Origin: Paracoccus onubensis
GTDB lineage: Bacteria > Pseudomonadota > Alphaproteobacteria > Rhodobacterales > Rhodobacteraceae
Length of the DNA: 64,000 bases
Assembly (NCBI RefSeq): GCF_003591515.1
Contig: NZ_QZCG01000011.1
Span: 124,001 to 188,000 of the forward strand
Reading direction: 5' to 3'
In this document: piece after piece, positions 56,089 to 64,000 of the stretch
Layout of the letters: each line of letters starts with the position of its first letter
Position numbering within the stretch: position 1 is the stretch's first letter
Made by a program: the position numbers and the translations under genes
The notes under the pieces: model-generated
Told to the model about the DNA's origin: nothing
The model's input: the letters and a program-made list of their open reading frames with translations, nothing else
Databases searched by the model: none

Positions 56089-57405
56089 ATGCAGATCACC
56101 GTTGACGACGCTTTGGCACGGGGCGGCACAGGGCGCTTTCAATGGCGCCTGCTGGGGATATTCGGGCTTGTCTGGGCTGCGGACGCGATGCAGGTCATTG
56201 CGGTGGGCTTTGCCTGGCCATCGGTCGCCGCAAGTTTCGGGGTAGAGCGGGTCACTGCGCTTCAGATCGGCACGCTGTTCTTTTTGGGGATGTTCGTGGG
56301 CGCCTATGGTTTCGGGCGGATTGCCGACCGGATCGGGCGGCGCAAGGTCCTGCTGCTGACCGTCGCGATGGACGCGATATTCGGCCTTGCCTCGGTCTTC
56401 GCCAATGACTTCACGCTCCTGCTGGCGATGCGTTTCATGACCGGCGTCGCCGTCGGAGGCACCCTGCCCGTCGATTATGCGATGATGGCCGAGTTTCTGC
56501 CGCCGAAGAACCGGGGGCGCTGGCTGGTCTGGCTTGAAGGTTTCTGGGCGGTGGGAACCGTCGTCATCGCTCTGACCGCGTGGATCGCCACCTCGATCGA
56601 AGCCGTCGCGCCCTGGAGATGGATTTTCGCGATTGCCGCCCTACCCGCCCTGATTGGGTTCTGGTTGCGGATTTGGGTGCCGGAATCGCCCATGTACCTT
56701 ATCCGCAACAAACGCGAGCCCGAGGCGCGGCTGATCATCAATCGCGTCCTTTCGACGAACGGAGTACCGCTGCTGGAGGAAGGGACGCAGATCATCCCGG
56801 CTCCGGTTTCCGACGCGGCCGAACGGTCGATCTTCGGCCCGGCCCTGCGTGACCGGAGCATCGGGATTCTGGCCGTCTGGTTCCTCGTCTCGCTTTCCTA
56901 TTACGGAGTATTCGTCTGGGTACCGGGGGAACTTGCGACCGAGGGTTTCGGCTTTGTCCGCGGCTTCGGTTTCGTGGTCATCCTCGCTCTAGCGCAGATT
57001 CCGGGATATATGCTTGCCGCCTGGGGCGTCGAGGCGGTCGGGCGGCGCAATACGCTGATGGGCTTCCTGATCCTGAGCGCGGCGGGATGCGCATTGTTCA
57101 CGATTGCCGGTTCAACAGCGATGATCGCCTTTTCGCTGATCATGATGAGCTTTTCGCTGCTTGGCACATGGGGCGCGCTTTACGCGTTCACCCCCGAACT
57201 CTATCCCACCAATCTGCGCGGCACCGGCATGGGCACCGCAAGCGCGGTTGCCCGGTTGGGTGGTATCCTCGCGCCCAGCCTTCTGGCATTCGTCTTCGTC
57301 AAAGGGTTCGGCTTTGCCATAGGCGTGTTCGCCCTGCTTCTGCTTTTGGGTGCTGCTGCGCTGTTGCTGGTCAAAGAGGAAACCCGTGACCGGGCAATCG
57401 GTTAG
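56089..57405 (+). CDS. MFS transporter, aromatic-acid/niacin-type
   Basis: The 438-residue membrane protein has twelve hydrophobic segments. Motif A GRIADRIGRRKVLLL lies between helices 2 and 3, and the repeated half motif AWGVEAVGRRNTLMG later; PESPMYLIRNKREPEA is the start of the central loop of the SV2/organic-acid subfamily. The substrate is not identifiable; proton-driven uptake of a carboxylate is likely from family only. The ATG at 56089 follows GAGGGA. It converges with the flavoprotein gene across repeat copy C. Confidence 0.85.
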   Translation: MQITVDDALARGGTGRFQWRLLGIFGLVWAADAMQVIAVGFAWPSVAASFGVERVTALQIGTLFFLGMFVGAYGFGRIADRIGRRKVLLLTVAMDAIFGLASVFANDFTLLLAMRFMTGVAVGGTLPVDYAMMAEFLPPKNRGRWLVWLEGFWAVGTVVIALTAWIATSIEAVAPWRWIFAIAALPALIGFWLRIWVPESPMYLIRNKREPEARLIINRVLSTNGVPLLEEGTQIIPAPVSDAAERSIFGPALRDRSIGILAVWFLVSLSYYGVFVWVPGELATEGFGFVRGFGFVVILALAQIPGYMLAAWGVEAVGRRNTLMGFLILSAAGCALFTIAGSTAMIAFSLIMMSFSLLGTWGALYAFTPELYPTNLRGTGMGTASAVARLGGILAPSLLAFVFVKGFGFAIGVFALLLLLGAAALLLVKEETRDRAIG

Positions 57406-57460
57406 GTGGTTTCGTGCTGAACATGGCGCATCATGCCTGACCTGCCTTCTCCCCTCCGCT

Positions 57461-57602
57461 CCTTCTTCTTTGTGGTAAATACCTCGGGGGTTGCCGGCGG
57501 GTCGCGCCACTGGTTCGAAAGACCTGCCGGCGACGGGGCAGCGCCCCCGGCCATCGCGGGACGCAAGCAACCCGCATGCCCGTTCAATGCGCCCTGTTTT
57601 GA
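57461..57602 (+). repeat. Dispersed intergenic repeat, copy C
   Basis: About 142 bp, same orientation as copy A. CCTTCTTCTTTG, AAATACCTC, a 14-bp stem (57490-57503 with 57521-57534; two G-T wobbles), a 17-nt loop identical to copy A except one base, GCGGGACGCAA and a tail that runs into the last codons of the flavoprotein gene. The stem is kept by wobble-compatible changes relative to copy A. Confidence 0.85.
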
Positions 57603-58789
57603 CGCGCGTCAGGAAAGGCGCTTGCCGCCAGCCCCGCGCGTCTCCCCGAGGCAAGGCAGCCGGTGATCAGATAGCCGCCTGTCGGCGCCTCCCAATCAAG
57701 CATTTCGCCTGCAACGAACACGCCCGGCAATGCCTTCAACTCCAGATCAGGGGTGATCGCGGTACCGGCGACTCCGCCTGCCGTCGAAATCGCGCGTTCA
57801 AGGCCCATCGGGCCATCATGGCGCAGAGGCAGGTTCCTGGCCATCATGGCCCAGTCATTCGGGCTGACAGGCCGGGGGTACCCCCATTCCAGCAGCAGCG
57901 CGGTCTTGACCGGATCGCCCAGCACCCGGCGCAGCCAGTTTCCGACCGACAATTTCCGCCTTGGCTTCCCAAAGCGCGCGCCAAGTGCCTGATGATCCAG
58001 ATCCGGGGTCAGATCGACATGGGCCACCTGACCATCCCGAAGCCGGGCGGCGATTTCATAGATGCCGCCGCCTTCGATCCCGTCGCGCGTGATGACCCAT
58101 TCTCCGCGACTGACCTGCCCTTCGGCATGAAGGGCCACGCCTTTGACGGCAGAGCCGAAAAAGCGTGTCATTTCAGGCGACCATGAGACACGCAGCCCCA
58201 TATTCGCGGGGCGGAAGGGCGTGATATCCACCCCCGCGCCGTGGAGGATCGACATCCATGCGCCGTCCGACCCCAGCCGGGGCCAGCTTGCGCCGCCAAG
58301 GGCAAGCACAGTGACGGCTGGGCGCAGGACCTGCTCGCCCATGGGCGTGGAAAAACGAAAACCGTCCTGCAAACCCGTCCAGCTCCATCTCGTCCGTAAC
58401 TCGACCCCGGCGTCGCGCAATCGTGCAAGCCAGTTGCGCAGCAGAGGCGACGCCTTCATTCCAACCGGAAAGACACGCCGGGTCGAGCCGGTAAACAGCT
58501 CTGCACCAAGGCCGCTTGCCCAATCCATCGCCTCTTGCGGACCGAATGCATCCGGCTGCCCATATCCCAATGCAGAGACGGCGCTGCCGCTGAAATGAGT
58601 GGCGAACGCGTCTTCCGGCTCGTTTTTGGTCAGGTTCAGCCCCGATTTACCGGCCATCAGGAATTTTCGCGCCGGTGTCGGCATGGCATCGGCGATTATG
58701 ACTTGCCGCCCTGCCCCGGCAAGCATTTCGGCGGCCATCAGTCCGGCTGGCCCTGCGCCGATCACCAATGCGTCGGGCCGATTGGTCAC
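57584..58789 (-). CDS. FAD-dependent flavoprotein, HI0933/BaiN-like
   Basis: The 401-residue flavoprotein has the FAD loop VIGAGPAGLMAAEMLAGAGRQVIIAD at the N terminus, FLMAGKSGLNLTKNEP, RLGSDGAW, and the C-terminal GVFVAGEMLDWEAPTGGYLITGCLASGRRAG typical of the HI0933/YhiN family (TIGR03862-like). Its reaction is unknown. The start is GTG at 58789, overlapping the holA stop (GTGA); the frame is open to 58930. The last codons overlap repeat copy C. Confidence 0.85.
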   Translation of the reverse strand: MTNRPDALVIGAGPAGLMAAEMLAGAGRQVIIADAMPTPARKFLMAGKSGLNLTKNEPEDAFATHFSGSAVSALGYGQPDAFGPQEAMDWASGLGAELFTGSTRRVFPVGMKASPLLRNWLARLRDAGVELRTRWSWTGLQDGFRFSTPMGEQVLRPAVTVLALGGASWPRLGSDGAWMSILHGAGVDITPFRPANMGLRVSWSPEMTRFFGSAVKGVALHAEGQVSRGEWVITRDGIEGGGIYEIAARLRDGQVAHVDLTPDLDHQALGARFGKPRRKLSVGNWLRRVLGDPVKTALLLEWGYPRPVSPNDWAMMARNLPLRHDGPMGLERAISTAGGVAGTAITPDLELKALPGVFVAGEMLDWEAPTGGYLITGCLASGRRAGLAASAFPDARQNRAH

Positions 58790-59814
58790 CGTCGTCCCCG
58801 GCGGCTCATCGCCAGCCGGATCAAGGCACGCTCGACCAGTGCCATTTGTGGCGCGCGGCTTGCGCTGCGCAGCGTCAGGTCGGTGGTCAGCAGCTGGGAT
58901 ATCGCCTCTTCCAGCGGCGCCACGCCCCATTGCTGCGCCTGCCGGGTCATGCGGTCGCGGCGCGGGCCGAATACCGGCGGGCGCATGCGCGACAACCCGG
59001 CCCCTGGCCCCTGTGGGTCAGCGGCGGCCAGATGCAGTGCCCGGAAATGCCTGAGCGCGGCAATACATAGCGAAACCGGCGTGACCCCCTGCCCCTCGAT
59101 CCGGCGCATCAGTGGCCCGAATTCGTCCGAGCGCCCCTCGGCCACGACATGAAGCAGCTCATCCAGCTCTGCCTCGATCGTAGCGGGTGTGTTCAGCGCG
59201 ATTTCGGCAGGCGTCAGCGGCGAGGGATCGCCATATTTGTAAAGTCCGATCTTCTCGATGGTCTGGCGCATATCACCCGGATCCAGGGCCTGCGCCAATG
59301 TCAGAAGGTCGCGCATGGCGTCGGGGGGAACTTCCTGCAGACCGGCGGCTTGCAGCCATTTCCGGATCTCGTCCTCGCCCGGCGGATCGTCATAGATCGG
59401 CGCGGCGACCGCCTGTTTATGTGGCTCGAACAATTTGCGCAGGGCCGATGACTTCGCCAATCCTCCGGCGGTGATCACGATAACCGCATCGCCGGGCTGC
59501 CATTCCTCCAGGGCGACCCTGACGGCATCCGTGCCGCTATCCGGCGTGTCCTCGACCAGAACGACGCGGGGGCCGGGGAAGAATCCGACCTCCTTGATCG
59601 CATCCAGAAGCGTGGCCGGATCTTTCTTCAGCGCTGCTCCGGGCAGGCGGGTAAGGCGCATTTCCTCTTCGGCATTCCCGCCTGTCAGCGAGGCGACAGC
59701 CTCGGCGCGTTTAAGCGCGACGCGCATGGCATCCTGCCCATAGATCAGCAAGGCCGGGCGCGAAGGATCGGGCCGCGCCAGATAGCGGGCGATTTCGCCG
59801 CCCTTGAGGTTCAT
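58786..59814 (-). CDS. holA: DNA polymerase III delta subunit HolA
   Basis: The 342-residue clamp-loader subunit matches HolA: AAA-like N-terminal region with LLIYGQDAMRVALKRAEAV, EDTPDSGTDAVRVALEEWQPGDAVIVITAGGLAKSSALRKLFE, and a helical C terminus (RMRPPVFGPRRDRMTRQAQQW). It opens the beta clamp for replication. The holA-lptE-leuS neighbourhood is conserved in alphaproteobacteria. The start overlaps the lptE stop by ATGA. Confidence 0.9.
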   Translation of the reverse strand: MNLKGGEIARYLARPDPSRPALLIYGQDAMRVALKRAEAVASLTGGNAEEEMRLTRLPGAALKKDPATLLDAIKEVGFFPGPRVVLVEDTPDSGTDAVRVALEEWQPGDAVIVITAGGLAKSSALRKLFEPHKQAVAAPIYDDPPGEDEIRKWLQAAGLQEVPPDAMRDLLTLAQALDPGDMRQTIEKIGLYKYGDPSPLTPAEIALNTPATIEAELDELLHVVAEGRSDEFGPLMRRIEGQGVTPVSLCIAALRHFRALHLAAADPQGPGAGLSRMRPPVFGPRRDRMTRQAQQWGVAPLEEAISQLLTTDLTLRSASRAPQMALVERALIRLAMSRRGRR

Positions 59815-60359
59815 GGGGCAGACAGCGAGGCAGAGGCGGCCAACAGGCGTGTCACCACGTGATCCGCCAGCATTCGTGCCAGACGCTCGCGTGCGTCACG
59901 TTCGGCGCTGAGCGTGGCGATCGTGGTTCCAGTGGTCGAGTAAGAGGTGAAGCTGCTGACACGGCCAGAGGTCAGCGTGGCGCCGCCGGAACTTTCCCTA
60001 AGCGCGAAATCCACCGTGCCGTTCAGGGAATAGCGGGTGGTGATCTCATCGGTGGTGATCGCCTGCGGGACGACGCCGATGCTTATCCGGTAATCAAGGT
60101 CATAGGAAGCCTCGCCCTCCGGGCCGATGCGTTCGGCAAGACGGCGGTTGAAGGCGAATTCCTGATAATCCTGCGGATCGCGCGGACGGATCTTGCCGAA
60201 AAGCTTCTTGCCGCCGCCATTCGGGCCGTAAACCGGGGTCAGGCCGCAGGCGGACAGTGCCAGCAGTCCCAGAATGGCCGTACGTCTGGGCAGTGAATTG
60301 CGGGGTACCCTTATCCCGATGCGCGGTTTTGCTGTGCTTTTGGGTGACGGGGTTTTCAT
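59811..60359 (-). CDS. lptE: LPS-assembly lipoprotein LptE
   Basis: The 182-residue lipoprotein has a basic N terminus, a hydrophobic stretch ILGLLALSAC (lipobox) and the LptE fold (ACGLTPVYGPNGGGKKLFGKI; TTDEITTRYSLNGTVDFALRE). It plugs LptD at the outer membrane for lipopolysaccharide delivery. The ATG at 60359, 10 bp after the leuS stop, is preferred; an ATG at 60383 would overlap leuS. Confidence 0.88.
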   Translation of the reverse strand: MKTPSPKSTAKPRIGIRVPRNSLPRRTAILGLLALSACGLTPVYGPNGGGKKLFGKIRPRDPQDYQEFAFNRRLAERIGPEGEASYDLDYRISIGVVPQAITTDEITTRYSLNGTVDFALRESSGGATLTSGRVSSFTSYSTTGTTIATLSAERDARERLARMLADHVVTRLLAASASLSAP

Positions 60360-60369
60360 CGGGTTCGCC

Positions 60370-62904
60370 CTATGCAACCACATTGACGATCCGGCCGGGC
60401 ACCACGATCAGCTTTTTCGGCGCCGCACCGTCAAGGAAACGCTGCACCGTCTCATCTGCCAGCACCAATGCTTCGATCTGGTCCTTGGGCATATCCTTCG
60501 CCACGCTGATCTCGGCCCGGCGTTTGCCGTTGATCTGAACGGGCAGCGTCACGGTGTCATCCTCCAGCAATGCGGGATCGGCCTTGGGCCAGGGTGCGTC
60601 CACAACCATGCCCTGTCCGCCGGCCTTTGCCCAGACCTCTTCCGCAAGATGCGGCACCATCGGCGCCATGAGCTGCGCCATGATGCGCAATACCTCGCGC
60701 CGGGACTCGCCCCCTGCCCCGGATTTCCCTACGGCATTGGCGAGTTCATACAGTTTGGCCACGGCCTTGTTGAAGGTAAAGCCCTCGATCGCGCGGGTCA
60801 CATCGGCAATGGCCCGATGCGCTGCGCGGATCAGGGCGGGATCCTCGTCGCCTTCGGGCGCTTCATCGGCCAGACGCCAGACGCGGGACAGGAACTTATA
60901 GGCCGCATCGGCCCCGGCAGCGGTCCATTCCACGTCACGTTCGGGCGGGCTGTCGGACAGCATGAACCAGCGCGCGGTATCCGCGCCGAAACTTGCGACG
61001 ATATTCACCGGATCGACAACATTCTTCTTGGATTTCGACATCTTGGCCGAAGGAACGGTCTCGACCAAAGTGCCATCGGCCAGCTTGCCGTCGGTGACAT
61101 CCTCGGGCAGGTGATAGACCGGGCGGCCGCGTTCATCGAGAGTACGATAAATTTCATGCGTGACCATGCCCTGCGTGAACAGCGCGTCAAAGGGCTCTGA
61201 CGCGCTTTCCGGCAGATGGCCTGTCTTGACCATCGCGCGGGCGAAAAAGCGGGAATACAGCAGATGCAGGATCGCATGCTCGATTCCGCCGATATACTGG
61301 TCGACATTCATCCAGTAATCAGCATCTGCCCGATTGGTCGGCGTATCGGCCCCGGGCGAGGTGAAACGCGCGTAATACCATGACGAATCGACGAAAGTAT
61401 CCATCGTATCGGTTTCGCGCCGCGCCGCGCCGCCGCATTTCGGACAGGTTGCATCGCGCCATGTAGGGTGACGGTCCAGCGGATTTCCGGGCTGGTCGAA
61501 GCTGACATCCTGGGGCAGCAGCACCGGCAGGTTTTCCTTGGCCTCGGGCACCGTGCCGCATGTATCGCAATGCACCACGGGAATCGGACAGCCCCAATAG
61601 CGCTGCCGCGAAATGCCCCAGTCGCGCAGCCGGAACTTGGTCACGCCCTCGCCCCAGCCTTGCGCTTCGGCAACCGCGATTGCCGCTGTGACCGCGGCCT
61701 CGCCCGTCTGCTCGGCCTCGCCGGCGAAGCCGCGGACATAGGTGACCTGCTCGGTTTTCAGCGGAACAAAGGACGCTTTGGCGACCAGCGCGTCCGCCTG
61801 TTCCAGATCCATCCCCTTTTCGCCGAATGTGGCGGGAATCGGCAGGCCGTATTTCATGGCGAATTCATGGTCGCGCTCGTCATGGGCGGGGGATCCGAAG
61901 ATCGCGCCGGTGCCGTAATCCATCAGCACGAAATTGGCGATCCAGATCGGCAATTCCCAAGACGAATCAAGCGGATGACGAACGGTCAAGCCGGTATCGA
62001 AGCCCAGTTTCGGCGCGGTTTCAATGGCCTCTTCGGTGGTGCCGATGCTGCGGCATTCCTGAATGAAGGCGGCCACGTCCGGATTCGAGGCCAGCTCGGT
62101 GACCAGAGGATGATCCGGCGACAGCGCCACGAAGGACGCGCCCATCAGCGTGTCGGGGCGGGTCGTGTAGACCTCGATCTGACCGAATCCCTCGGGGGCG
62201 TTCACCGTTTCGAACCGGAATTGCAGGCCCCGCGACTTGCCGATCCAGTTCTGCTGCATCAGCCGCACCTTGTCGGGCCAGCCCTTCAGCCCGTCGATGG
62301 CGTCCAGCAATTCTTCGGAGTAATCCGAGATGCGGAAGAACCATTGCGTCAGTTCCCGCCGCTCGACCGGCGCGCCCGAACGCCAGCCCTTGCCGTCAAT
62401 GACCTGCTCATTCGCCAGAACGGTCATATCGACCGGATCCCAGTTCACCTGCGCCGATTTGCGGGTGATCAGCCCGGCATTCAGGAAATCCAGAAACAGC
62501 CCCTGCTGCTGCGCGACATAGGAATCGTCGCAGGTGGCGAATTCCCGGCTCCAGTCGATGGACAGGCCAAGCGGTTTCAGCTGATCCCGCATCGTGGCGA
62601 TATTGGCATAGGTCCAGTCACGGGGATGACCGCCCTGCTCCATCGCGGCATTCTCGGCGGGCATTCCGAACGCGTCCCAGCCCATCGGATGCAGCACGCT
62701 GAAGCCCTGCGCGCGTTTGAACCGCGCCACCACGTCGCCCATCGTGTAGTTGCGCACATGGCCCATATGAATCCGGCCAGAGGGATAGGGAAACATCTCC
62801 AGGACGTAATATTTCGGCCGCTCGTCGCGGATGGCGGTAAAGCATCCGGCATCGGCCCAGGCATTCTGCCACCGGGACTCGGAGCTGGAGGGATCATAGG
62901 GCAT
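60370..62904 (-). CDS. leuS: Leucyl-tRNA synthetase
   Basis: The 844-residue class Ia synthetase. HIGH-type motif in [21 protein letters not shown] (about residues 39-59), an inserted editing domain with [22 protein letters not shown], zinc-type CPKCGG, and KMSKSKKN; the anticodon-binding region follows. It charges tRNA-Leu. It is upstream of lptE and holA in one direction. Confidence 0.96.
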   Translation of the reverse strand: MPYDPSSSESRWQNAWADAGCFTAIRDERPKYYVLEMFPYPSGRIHMGHVRNYTMGDVVARFKRAQGFSVLHPMGWDAFGMPAENAAMEQGGHPRDWTYANIATMRDQLKPLGLSIDWSREFATCDDSYVAQQQGLFLDFLNAGLITRKSAQVNWDPVDMTVLANEQVIDGKGWRSGAPVERRELTQWFFRISDYSEELLDAIDGLKGWPDKVRLMQQNWIGKSRGLQFRFETVNAPEGFGQIEVYTTRPDTLMGASFVALSPDHPLVTELASNPDVAAFIQECRSIGTTEEAIETAPKLGFDTGLTVRHPLDSSWELPIWIANFVLMDYGTGAIFGSPAHDERDHEFAMKYGLPIPATFGEKGMDLEQADALVAKASFVPLKTEQVTYVRGFAGEAEQTGEAAVTAAIAVAEAQGWGEGVTKFRLRDWGISRQRYWGCPIPVVHCDTCGTVPEAKENLPVLLPQDVSFDQPGNPLDRHPTWRDATCPKCGGAARRETDTMDTFVDSSWYYARFTSPGADTPTNRADADYWMNVDQYIGGIEHAILHLLYSRFFARAMVKTGHLPESASEPFDALFTQGMVTHEIYRTLDERGRPVYHLPEDVTDGKLADGTLVETVPSAKMSKSKKNVVDPVNIVASFGADTARWFMLSDSPPERDVEWTAAGADAAYKFLSRVWRLADEAPEGDEDPALIRAAHRAIADVTRAIEGFTFNKAVAKLYELANAVGKSGAGGESRREVLRIMAQLMAPMVPHLAEEVWAKAGGQGMVVDAPWPKADPALLEDDTVTLPVQINGKRRAEISVAKDMPKDQIEALVLADETVQRFLDGAAPKKLIVVPGRIVNVVA

Positions 62905-62984
62905 GTCGGACCTCGGGCATTATTCTTTGGCCGCAGGATGTATACGGCAGGCGCGCATTGGTCCAGTGCTGCAGGAATGCGCGG

Positions 62985-63467
62985 TTACAGGCCGCTGTCG
63001 CGGATGCGCATTTGCCGGGCGCGGGTCAGGATCGCATCCTCGACCGCGCGCACCGTGCCAGGTGCGACGGCAGCGCCGCCCGGTCCCTGCAGCGACAGCT
63101 TGAGCGAGCGGGCGTCCATGGCCGGATCGCTGATCTGGACCGTTGCCCGGTAGGACCTGCCGCCGCCCGGAGGTGTGCCGTAGCCGGTCACGATCACGCC
63201 GGTGAAGGGATCGACGGATTGGATCGGCAGGAAGTTCAGGACTTCGAGGCTGGCATTCCACAGATACTTGTTCACTGCGACCGTTGTGTTCGGATTGCTG
63301 CGGTTGCCGAACACGTCCCAGATCGTTGTCTGACGGGCGCTGGGGCGCATATCAGCACCATAGACCGACATGTCGTCGCTTCTGGTGGCGCGATTGCCTC
63401 CGCATGCAGCCAATCCGACGCAAAGCGCCGTAACGAAAAACAACTGCACGATGCGTGGCGTCTTCAT
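62985..63467 (-). CDS. DUF3576-family lipoprotein
   Basis: The 160-residue protein has a lipobox LAACGG near residue 22 and a DUF3576 body (TTVAVNKYLWNASLEVLNFLPIQSVDPFTGVIVTGY). The family is found in alphaproteobacteria and often precedes leuS; the function is unknown, with an envelope role likely. The ATG at 63467 is preferred over 63488. Confidence 0.85.
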   Translation of the reverse strand: MKTPRIVQLFFVTALCVGLAACGGNRATRSDDMSVYGADMRPSARQTTIWDVFGNRSNPNTTVAVNKYLWNASLEVLNFLPIQSVDPFTGVIVTGYGTPPGGGRSYRATVQISDPAMDARSLKLSLQGPGGAAVAPGTVRAVEDAILTRARQMRIRDSGL

Positions 63468-63749
63468 GCGATCCCCCGGATTTGCCATTCACGGCAGCTT
63501 TAGCGCGGATTCCCCCCGTGCGACAAGCGCTTTGGCAAAACCTTGCTTTCACAAAGCAGGGTCAGGGCAGGCAGAACAGAAAGGACACGTTGCAACCTGA
63601 AACTGTGGCGCTTGTGCATCACAATCTTCGTTAATCCCCTGAGCAGCGCCCCGATTTCGTTGCATAGCGCGGCCGAAAGTAGGAAACACGATGCATACCC
63701 AAGACGGCAATCCGGTTTGGGCATCAGAGAGACAAGAGGGAACATTACC

Positions 63750-64000
63750 ATGAAAAAGGCTCTTATCGCCTCCACAGCGCTGGCTTTGTCCGCTGGCTTT
63801 GCTGCCGCCGACGTCACCATCTCGGGTTATGGCCGGACCGGTGTGCAGTATTATGAGAACGTAGACGGCGACGACCGCACCAACGAATCGCAGATCGTTT
63901 CGCGCCTGCGGATGAACATCGATGCCTCGACTTCGACCGACCAAGGTGTTGATTTCGGTGCGCGTTTCCGTCTGCAATGGGATCAGGGTCACGGTTCGCG
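63750..64000 (+). CDS. Porin, N-terminal part (cut by the window edge)
   Basis: The ATG at 63750 opens a frame that runs off the window. The first about 21 residues are a signal peptide (MKKALIASTALALSAGFAAA), followed by DVTISGYGRTGVQYYENV and FGARFRLQWDQGHGS, amphipathic beta strands of a Gram-negative 16-stranded trimeric porin (Porin_4-like). It begins 282 bp from the DUF3576 gene; AGAGGG lies nine bases upstream of the ATG. Confidence 0.85.
   Translation, partial: MKKALIASTALALSAGFAAADVTISGYGRTGVQYYENVDGDDRTNESQIVSRLRMNIDASTSTDQGVDFGARFRLQWDQGHGS

Noticed and set aside
61468..63153. Long open frame (561 codons) opposite leuS
   Set aside because: Same reason: it overlaps leuS almost fully and has no recognisable protein features.

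Overview
The window looks like the origin-proximal part of the main chromosome of a methylotrophic alphaproteobacterium of the Paracoccus/Rhodobacteraceae type. Pointers are a lanthanide-type methanol dehydrogenase cluster (xoxF-xoxG-xoxJ), a complete glutathione-linked formaldehyde pathway (gfa, flhA, fghA) whose Gfa has the cysteine spacing of the Paracoccus enzyme, the PhyR-NepR-EcfG stress switch, and the order parB-parA-rsmG-mnmG-mnmE-rho-hemJ beside aroE-coaE-dnaQ. Coding density is high, most junctions are ATGA overlaps, and no phage, IS, CRISPR or defence genes are visible.

Layout. 0-10.6 kb: one-carbon oxidation. An MxaD-like protein and a YVTN beta-propeller (+) face xoxF-xoxG-xoxJ-rhodanese (-). 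A ClpP-like/GNAT/fghA operon, a quinone reductase, flhA and gfa follow. 10.8-15.7 kb: hrcA-grpE (-) and rph-rdgB-ridA-hemW-ybaN (+). 15.8-23.1 kb: partition, tRNA-modification, rho and hemJ genes, all (-), with two perfect 16-bp parS sites at the starts of rsmG and mnmG and a visibly lower GC content. 23.06-23.55 kb: a gene-free gap with DnaA boxes and an AT-rich block, the probable oriC; gene direction diverges from it. 23.5-30.1 kb: aroE, coaE, dnaQ, a YihY-type membrane protein, then phyR and nepR-ecfG-histidine kinase, including a 48-codon nepR and a likely EcfG promoter. 30.2-36.9 kb: PqiA/PqiA/PqiB/PqiC lipid-transport set and a thioredoxin/Lon-N/Trm112/rhomboid run. 37.2-47.4 kb: cysD-cysNC, a mutY-alkB-pxpBCA operon, a DciA-like gene, a DsbA-like gene and an orphan ABC ATPase. 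47.5-64 kb: glpK, an SLT lipoprotein, carB, a DUF1217 protein, xthA, an MFS transporter, a flavoprotein-holA-lptE-leuS run, a DUF3576 lipoprotein and the start of a porin cut by the window edge.

How the parts work together. XoxF would oxidise methanol in the periplasm and pass electrons to XoxG; formaldehyde is captured on glutathione (Gfa), oxidised by FlhA and hydrolysed to formate by FghA. No PQQ synthesis, mxaF or formate dehydrogenase genes lie in the window.

Least explained features: (i) a roughly 130-145 bp hairpin-bearing repeat present three times, each time between convergent genes; (ii) an acidic Pro/Ala/Glu tail of about 52 residues on XoxF, ending in PAEEA repeats; (iii) a perfect 11-bp inverted repeat upstream of xoxF; (iv) a low-GC block beside the origin. 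I found no clearly new multi-gene system; most of the window is core chromosome.
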